Shown here piece by piece: positions 13,357-18,505 of a stretch of DNA of 18,505 nucleotides. The DNA comes from Planctomicrobium piriforme (lineage in GTDB: Bacteria; Planctomycetota; Planctomycetia; Pirellulales; PNKZ01). The stretch lies in the NCBI GenBank assembly GCA_945877965.1, contig CAMCTH010000013.1, forward strand, positions 1 to 18,505, read 5' to 3'. The position numbers and the translations under genes are program-made. Position 1 is the first letter of the stretch. Each line of letters starts with the position of its first letter. The notes beneath the pieces were generated by a model. The model made no database searches and was not told the origin of the DNA. It saw only the letters and a list, made by a program, of their open reading frames with translations.

Positions 13357-15063
13357 TTATTCGGCGACGGCCGTTGCGGCGGCGCGACGCACGTCGGCGA
13401 CTCCGGTGACGCGTCCTTTGCGAACCAGAATCGAATGAGCGTCGCCTTGCCGACCCGAGATCGCTTCCACTTGATGTCCCCAATTGCGCAATTGCGTAAG
13501 CGTCGCCGCATCACGATCCTCCGCCGCCGATTCGACGCGGAGGACGTCGGGAAACCAAGCGTGATGCGAGCGCGGCGCCGCCACCGCCGCGTCGAGTTCC
13601 ATCTCGAACTCCAACACGTTGAGCAGCACGTTCAGCACCGTGTTGGGAATCGTCCGACCGCCGGGGCTGCCGGTCACCAGCACGGTTCGGCCATCGCGCG
13701 TCACGATCGTCGGCGACTGCGAACTGAGCATCCGTTTGCCGGGGGCGACGACGTTCGCCGGCGTGCCGATTCGCCCCATCCGATCCGTAACACCCGGCCG
13801 CCAATTGAAGTCGGTCATCTCGTTATTCAGCAAGAAACCGGCGCCGCGAACGACGACAAGCGAGCCGTAGCTATTCTGCAGCGTGTACGTATTCGCGACG
13901 GCCATCCCGTCGGCATCGATCACCGAGAAATGGGTCGTCGATTCTCCTTCATCGGCGAGGGGAATATCCAGGGCGACTTCGCGACTCGGCGTCGCGCGGT
14001 CGGCGACGATCGTCGCGGCCAGTCGGCGAGCATGCTCTTTCGTCGTCAAGTGCGAGGGGATCTCCACGAAGTCGGGATCGCCCAAATAGCGAGCACGATC
14101 GGCGTAGGCTCGCCGCATCGCCTCGGTCATGAGATGCAACGTCCGCGGATCGTATCGCCCGTACTCCTGAAGCGGGAACGTTTCCAAGATATTCAGCATC
14201 GTGACGATCGCCGTGCCGCCGGAACTCGGCGGGGGCGACGAGTAGACGTCGTACCCGCGATAAGTTCCGTGCACCGGCTTGCGCGACACGGCCCGATAGC
14301 CGCGCAAGTCGTTGAACGAAATAAATCCGTCGCCGCGGCGGATTTCGTCGACCAATAACTCCGCCGTACGACCGGCGTAGAACTCGTCCGGGCCGGCGTC
14401 GGCCAAGCGCTGCAACGTCGCGGCCAAGTCAGGCTGCCGCAGGATGTCGCCGGTTTGCCATGCCGTAACGTCGGGCTTCCGATAGACGCGCGCGAACTCA
14501 GGAAACGCGGCCGCGTGCTTTTCAACAAGTCCGTTCAGCGCCCGTGCCGTGCCTGCGTCGAGTGGAAAACCGTCGCGTGCCAAAGTGACCGCCGGCAGGA
14601 CGAGTTCGCGCCACGGGAGCTTGCCGAACTGCTTATGCGCCGAGTCCAAGCCGCGAATCGTGCCGGGAACGCCGACCGTTTTGGGACCGAACTGCGCCGT
14701 CTCGTGGACGAACGTCTCGGCGCGGCACGCCGCCGGGGCGGTCTCGCGATAGTCAATGCAGACCGACTCGCGTGCGGCATCGGCCGGTTTGATCAGCATG
14801 AACCCGCCGCCGCCGATATTCCCCGCCTCGGGAAACGTCACAGCCAGCGCGAGGGCGACGGCCGTCGCAGCATCGACGGCATTGCCGCCTCCCCGCAACA
14901 CCGCAACGCCGACTTCGGCCGCCGGCGGCGAGACGCAAACGACCATGCCGCGCTGCCCCGCGACGGCGGTCGGACGCAAAAGCGGATCAGCACCACTAAC
15001 CGCCGCTGTCGACAGCACGATTCCGCAAACTGCCGACATCGCAGGGAAGATTCGAAGATTCAT
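13357..15063 (-). CDS. ggt: Gamma-glutamyltranspeptidase / glutathione hydrolase
   Basis: GGT is an N-terminal-nucleophile hydrolase that cleaves gamma-glutamyl bonds such as in glutathione and can transfer the glutamyl group. The 568 residues are made as a precursor that cuts itself before a conserved Thr. Here that Thr is T376 in ESTTHFSVID, matching TTHYS of the E. coli enzyme. Other active-site parts are RETAP (R106, alpha-carboxylate contact), GNIGGGGFML (81-90), LNNEMTDF, MLSSQSPTIV and the oxyanion-loop motif GSPGGRTIPNT. MNLRIFPAMSAVCGIVLSTAAVSGA is a signal peptide, so the enzyme is periplasmic or exported. The start is well supported: AGGAG lies 8 bases before the ATG (15072-15076 read on the minus strand), the clearest ribosome binding site of the array. 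It follows the DUF1552 gene by 37 bases. Likely role: recovering amino acids from glutathione or gamma-glutamyl peptides. Length and motifs are normal. Confidence 0.96.
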   Translation of the reverse strand: MNLRIFPAMSAVCGIVLSTAAVSGADPLLRPTAVAGQRGMVVCVSPPAAEVGVAVLRGGGNAVDAATAVALALAVTFPEAGNIGGGGFMLIKPADAARESVCIDYRETAPAACRAETFVHETAQFGPKTVGVPGTIRGLDSAHKQFGKLPWRELVLPAVTLARDGFPLDAGTARALNGLVEKHAAAFPEFARVYRKPDVTAWQTGDILRQPDLAATLQRLADAGPDEFYAGRTAELLVDEIRRGDGFISFNDLRGYRAVSRKPVHGTYRGYDVYSSPPPSSGGTAIVTMLNILETFPLQEYGRYDPRTLHLMTEAMRRAYADRARYLGDPDFVEIPSHLTTKEHARRLAATIVADRATPSREVALDIPLADEGESTTHFSVIDADGMAVANTYTLQNSYGSLVVVRGAGFLLNNEMTDFNWRPGVTDRMGRIGTPANVVAPGKRMLSSQSPTIVTRDGRTVLVTGSPGGRTIPNTVLNVLLNVLEFEMELDAAVAAPRSHHAWFPDVLRVESAAEDRDAATLTQLRNWGHQVEAISGRQGDAHSILVRKGRVTGVADVRRAAATAVAE

Positions 15064-15100
15064 ACCCTGCGCTCCTTTTTCAGGCGGCGTCGCAGCAGCC

Positions 15101-16360
15101 TTAGACTTCGCTAATCACGCCGGTGCTCGCGCCGAACGATTCTTGTTCGATCCCCATCTGTTGCAACATGCGGACGTAGAGGTTCGACAGCAGCATGTTG
15201 TTCTTACGATCGAAGCCCACGTGACCTTGGTGCTTGAAGCCGCCGCCGGCCAGCAAGATCGGCAAGTTCGTGTTGTCGTGCGACGACGAGTTCCCCAGGT
15301 TGCTGGTGTAGAACACCGACGTCCGATCGAGCAGGCTCTGTTCCCCTTCGGTGCTCTGCTTCATCTTCTCCAAGAACTCGCCGAACACGCGCAGCTCAGC
15401 CTCTTCGATGAGCGCCAACTGCTCAAGCTTCGTCGGCTCTTGGCCGTGGTGCGAAGCGTCGTGATGCGCAATCGTTACGCCGTCGATCTCGGGACGCTCT
15501 TGCGAACCGAGCCAGAGCGAGATAACGCGGGTCGAATCGGTCTGCAACGCGAGTTGGACGATGTCGTACCACTGCCGGCTTCGTTCTAGCAATTGCGCGC
15601 CGTTGTAGTCGGTCGTCGGCACCGGTCGGTCGACTTGTGGCTTCGGCGTGGTCCCCCACGATTCATCTTGCTGCAACCGCTGCTCCGCTTCACGCACCGA
15701 CGACAGATACAAATCCAGTCGCTGCCGATCGACGACGTTGAGCTTGCCGTTGATCGTTTTCACCTGATCGCGAACGTCGTCCAAGATGCTCTGGCCGTCG
15801 CGGATTCGCCGCATCTCGCGGGCTTCTTCCTCCGGCGTGCCGCGCACAAACAGCTGGCGAAACACCTGCGTCGATCGCTGCTGCGAAGGAACCCGAATGC
15901 CGCGACGATTCCAGGCAACGTCGCCGCCGCCGAGCACGAGCGACGGGAACCGCGTCTGCCCGCCGACGTGCGAGGCCGCTTCCTGATCGAGCGAGATCGT
16001 GTTACGAATGCCGTTCGCGCGAATGTTTTCGGTCCGCACGCCGGTGAAGATGCCGACCTCGGCAAAGTGCCCTGCGGCATAATGATGCGACATGCCCGAG
16101 AAGACCGTGAACTGATCGCGATGCGCTTGCAACTGCTTCAGATAACGGCTCGGTTCGTAGTTGCTGCCCGTCTGCTCCGGAAAGAAAAACGGCGCGTACA
16201 TTCCGAGCGGTCGACCGATCAGCAACATCCGCTTGGGCCGCGCCGCGTCGACTTTCTTCTGCGCCGCATGGGCCGGCAGCATCGCATCCAAAAACGGCAA
16301 CGCGATGGCAACGCCCGACGAGCGAAGAAACGTGCGGCGATTCAACGGATTAAACGGCAT
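15101..16360 (-). CDS. Tat-exported DUF1552 (HXXSHH domain) protein
   Basis: This 419-residue protein belongs to DUF1552, named HXXSHH for its motif, seen here as HDASHH (H300 to H305). The N-terminus has a twin-arginine signal: NRRTFLRSSGVAIALPFLDAM with R8-R9, then a hydrophobic run and AHA near residue 32. It should therefore be folded in the cytoplasm and exported by Tat, which often means a metal- or cofactor-containing protein. Other conserved-looking pieces are RMLLIGRPLGMYAPFFFPE (44-62), FSGMSHHYAAGHF (87-99), SLWLGSQERPEIDG (281-294) and YTSNLGNSSSHDNTNLP. The abundant His residues suggest metal binding, but the biochemical role of the family has not been established to my knowledge. 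It typically sits directly after a PSD/PSCyt multidomain protein, exactly as here (66 bases away), so the two probably act together. The ATG at 16360 is preceded by AAGAGC. Confidence 0.93.
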   Translation of the reverse strand: MPFNPLNRRTFLRSSGVAIALPFLDAMLPAHAAQKKVDAARPKRMLLIGRPLGMYAPFFFPEQTGSNYEPSRYLKQLQAHRDQFTVFSGMSHHYAAGHFAEVGIFTGVRTENIRANGIRNTISLDQEAASHVGGQTRFPSLVLGGGDVAWNRRGIRVPSQQRSTQVFRQLFVRGTPEEEAREMRRIRDGQSILDDVRDQVKTINGKLNVVDRQRLDLYLSSVREAEQRLQQDESWGTTPKPQVDRPVPTTDYNGAQLLERSRQWYDIVQLALQTDSTRVISLWLGSQERPEIDGVTIAHHDASHHGQEPTKLEQLALIEEAELRVFGEFLEKMKQSTEGEQSLLDRTSVFYTSNLGNSSSHDNTNLPILLAGGGFKHQGHVGFDRKNNMLLSNLYVRMLQQMGIEQESFGASTGVISEV

Positions 16361-16426
16361 GATTTGCTCTTAAACTGGAAGGCGACTGACCGGCGGGGAA
16401 TCAACTCTGCGGCGAGGACGACGGAC

Positions 16427-18505
16427 TTACTTGTTCAAGAACACACGGCTTTGCACGACTTCATGGATCAAACTGCGGAAGCCGTAGTTCTTCGATTCTA
16501 ACGTCTTCACGATCTGCTCGACCAATTCGCGATCGGCGAATTGAACTTCGGCGCCGGTCGCGTAGACCAACAACTTCTCGGTCAAGTTCCGGGCCAGCTG
16601 ATCCTTGTCTTTCAACAAGATTTGTTTGTAATCCTCGATCGTCTCGAAGTCGTGGCCGTCGTGCGTGCGGCCTCCCTTTTCGACGTCCGGGCCGCGGTAA
16701 AACGCTCGGCCCGTGTAGTTGGGCAGCGTAACGATGCCCCCCGGGGTTCGAGCCGAGGCACGATAGAACTCGCGATAACCGCCGATCGGATCGAACGCCT
16801 CCAAGGCGAAGCCCGGCGGATCGATGTGTACGTGGCACGAAGCGCACGTCGCGATGTCGCGATGCTTGTCGAGTTGTTGACGGATCGTCACCGCACCGCG
16901 AATGTCGGGCTCGATCGCCGGAATGTTCGGCGGCGGCGGGGCCGGCGGCTTGCCGATGATTTTCTCGAGCACCCACTTACCGCGCAACACCGGTGACGTT
17001 CGCGTGCCGTCGGCCGTCACCTTCAGCACGCTCGCCTGTGTCATCACCCCGCCGCGATGCGAATCGGCCGGCAGCTTCACTTTACGGAACTCGTTGCCGA
17101 CGACGCCCGGAATGTCGTAATGCTCGGCCAGCCGTTCGTTGAGCATCGTCCAATCCGAGTCGACGAAATCCAACAGACTCAAATCGTTCTTTAGCACCTC
17201 TTCAAAGAAAAGTTTCGTCTCGCGGGGCAAGGCCCAGAGCAGCGTGCCGTCGAAGTCGCCGTACAGGTGCGGATCGGGAATCGTCGCGTCGATCTTGCGC
17301 AGATCGAGCCATTGGCCGACGAAGTTCTCGGTGAAGCGATGCGCCTGCGGTGCGTTGAGCATCCGCTCGGCTTGAGCCTTTAAGACGTCCGGCTTGCTCA
17401 ATTCCTGGCGTGCGGCGAGGGATAGCAGCTCCTCATCGGGCAACGTCGACCACAAGAAGTAAGACAAGCGATTCGCCAGCGCGTAGTCGTCCAAGCGAGT
17501 CGCCGACGCTGCGTTTTGAGAAACGCTCGCTTCGCCCGGCTCGTTGAAGAACAAAAAGTGCGGCGACGTGAGAATCGCTTTGAAGCCGTAGGTCAGGGCG
17601 TCGAGGAACGAATACTTTTGGTCGAGTTTATCGTGTACGCGCTGCACGAAGTGCTGCTGGAGCGCTTCGTCGACCGGACGGCGGAAGGCACGCGTGACAA
17701 ACTGGCGAATCAAGCGTTCGGCGTCGACGTGCGGTTGTGCGGACGTCGGCATCAGCGGGTCGGTCGACCACGATTGCTCCGAGCGGTTGGCGGCAATCAC
17801 CGGCACGCGGGTCCTCTCGCTCTCGGCCTTCACGACCGAGCGGGCTTTGAGCGGCGCATCGCCGAACACGTTGCGATAGGCGACCGACGGAAACTCTTCG
17901 ATCGGCCCTTCGATCTTGATCCACTCCAACTTCAAGCCCGGACCGTCGTACTCCTCGATCGGCTTCTTGAAGGCGCGAATGTCCCAGATTTTGAGCAAGT
18001 TCACGACGAAATGCTGACGTCGCTTGAGATCGATCTCGAGTTCGATCACTTGCGGCTCGCCGTGAGGAATATCGCGGAACTCGCGCACGACCGGTTCTTC
18101 GCGTCCGCTCGACTCGACGGTCATCAACGCCGCGGGGACCGCCCTCTTCTCCGCGCCGACGGCGCAGATCGACATCTGTACGCGATACCGCCCGGCGGCA
18201 GGCACGCTCGCGGTGCTTGCCAATCCGTAGCGGGGCAGCTTGCTGTAAATGATCAGCGCATCACCGTCGAGCATGCAGCTGCGCGTCAGCGTCTGCTTGA
18301 AGTTCGGGCCGCGCTCCGACATTTCTTTGCCGGTGCGTCGATCACTAAACGGCAACGGCGGGTGCGGCGGCACGACCGACGCGATCGCCTTCTCGGCCGC
18401 CTCTTGATAGAGCAACTGATGCGTGGCCGACACCTCAAGTGCCGCGCTGACGTTATCAAACCCGCCGACCGAGTTGTCGTCGGGCAGCATCTCTTTCACT
18501 TTGAC
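16427..18505 (-). CDS. PSD/PSCyt multidomain c-type-haem protein (5' end missing)
   Basis: The frame is open to the right edge, so the N-terminus, which in this family normally carries the signal peptide and a first cytochrome-like PSCyt1 domain, lies outside; 692 residues are visible. Order of parts: the start of DUF1587/PSD3 (LPDDNSVGGFDNVSAALEVS, residues 7-26), an unassigned beta-rich region (about 55-210), DUF1595/PSD5 (RLIRQFVTRAFRRPVDEAL, about 258-320), DUF1592/PSD4 (LDDYALANRLSYFLWSTLPD, about 335-465), DUF1588/PSCyt3 (HRGGVMTQASVLKVTADGTR to about 580) and DUF1585/PSD2 (to the end). CASCH at 554-558, followed by HIDPPGFALEAFDPIGGYR, is a CxxCH haem c site and the only one visible. 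The architecture is characteristic of Planctomycetota and relatives. Proteins like this are thought to be periplasmic redox or degradative components, but no reaction is established. It is the most upstream visible gene of the five-gene array and is paired with the DUF1552 gene. Confidence 0.93.
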   Translation of the reverse strand, partial: VKVKEMLPDDNSVGGFDNVSAALEVSATHQLLYQEAAEKAIASVVPPHPPLPFSDRRTGKEMSERGPNFKQTLTRSCMLDGDALIIYSKLPRYGLASTASVPAAGRYRVQMSICAVGAEKRAVPAALMTVESSGREEPVVREFRDIPHGEPQVIELEIDLKRRQHFVVNLLKIWDIRAFKKPIEEYDGPGLKLEWIKIEGPIEEFPSVAYRNVFGDAPLKARSVVKAESERTRVPVIAANRSEQSWSTDPLMPTSAQPHVDAERLIRQFVTRAFRRPVDEALQQHFVQRVHDKLDQKYSFLDALTYGFKAILTSPHFLFFNEPGEASVSQNAASATRLDDYALANRLSYFLWSTLPDEELLSLAARQELSKPDVLKAQAERMLNAPQAHRFTENFVGQWLDLRKIDATIPDPHLYGDFDGTLLWALPRETKLFFEEVLKNDLSLLDFVDSDWTMLNERLAEHYDIPGVVGNEFRKVKLPADSHRGGVMTQASVLKVTADGTRTSPVLRGKWVLEKIIGKPPAPPPPNIPAIEPDIRGAVTIRQQLDKHRDIATCASCHVHIDPPGFALEAFDPIGGYREFYRASARTPGGIVTLPNYTGRAFYRGPDVEKGGRTHDGHDFETIEDYKQILLKDKDQLARNLTEKLLVYATGAEVQFADRELVEQIVKTLESKNYGFRSLIHEVVQSRVFLNK

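Larger units (their letters stand above)
10662..18505 (-). other. Predicted five-gene exported-enzyme operon
   Basis: Five genes lie head to tail on the minus strand: PSD/PSCyt protein, DUF1552 protein, ggt, sulfatase, nucleoside hydrolase. Gaps are 66, 37 and 107 bases and then a 4-base overlap. I see no strong terminator hairpin with a T-run in any gap. The promoter must lie beyond the right edge, unless the 107-base gap before the sulfatase holds an internal one; no clear -35/-10 pair is visible there. The four genes with visible N-termini all encode an export or hydrophobic N-terminal segment. Confidence 0.65.

Noticed and set aside
13435..14358. 307-codon plus-strand frame opposite ggt
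   Set aside because: The ggt frame has every catalytic motif. The opposite frame is an Arg/His-rich shadow.

Overview
The window looks like chromosomal DNA from a planctomycete, probably from the Pirellulales. The base composition is moderately high in G+C. The right-hand third carries a PSD/PSCyt multidomain protein (DUF1587/1595/1592/1588/1585) next to a Tat-exported HXXSHH protein (DUF1552), a pairing very common in Planctomycetota. An exported sulfatase and several other proteins with signal peptides fit the same picture. I see no tRNA, rRNA, CRISPR array, insertion sequence, phage gene or integrase. Both outermost genes run off the window.

Layout from left to right. (1) 2-3097, plus strand: the 3' part of a very long coiled-coil protein with a PKD domain, followed by a small unrecognised gene (3154-3351). 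(2) 3352-4028: a gene-poor stretch with weak inverted repeats and one small ORF that has a good ribosome binding site (3722-3838). (3) 4029-4751: a YebC/PmpR-family translation factor of the divergent YeeN-like subtype. (4) 4804-5063: the remains of an exported alpha/beta hydrolase that has lost its catalytic core and carries a terminal frameshift. (5) 5085-7556, minus strand: selO (protein AMPylase pseudokinase) followed by an exported esterase-like alpha/beta hydrolase, with a hairpin directly after the selO stop. (6) 7707-8639, minus strand: an unrecognised exported protein, divergent from (7) 8887-10644, plus strand: an exported DUF885 metallopeptidase-like protein.

(8) 10662-18505 is one 7.8-kb minus-strand array of five genes in this transcription order: PSD/PSCyt protein, DUF1552 protein, gamma-glutamyltranspeptidase, sulfatase, nucleoside hydrolase. 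Gaps are 66, 37 and 107 bases, and the last two genes overlap by 4 bases (ATGA). All four with a visible N-terminus have an export signal or a hydrophobic N-terminal segment. This suggests a co-expressed cell-envelope or periplasmic set that attacks sulfate esters, gamma-glutamyl compounds and ribosides, alongside a c-type-haem PSD module. The functional link is inference; the gene order and spacing are read directly.

I did not find a clear new defence or mobile system. The most unusual items are the decayed hydrolase, the composition of the five-gene exported array, two unannotated small genes in the left third, and the hairpin between selO and the esterase.
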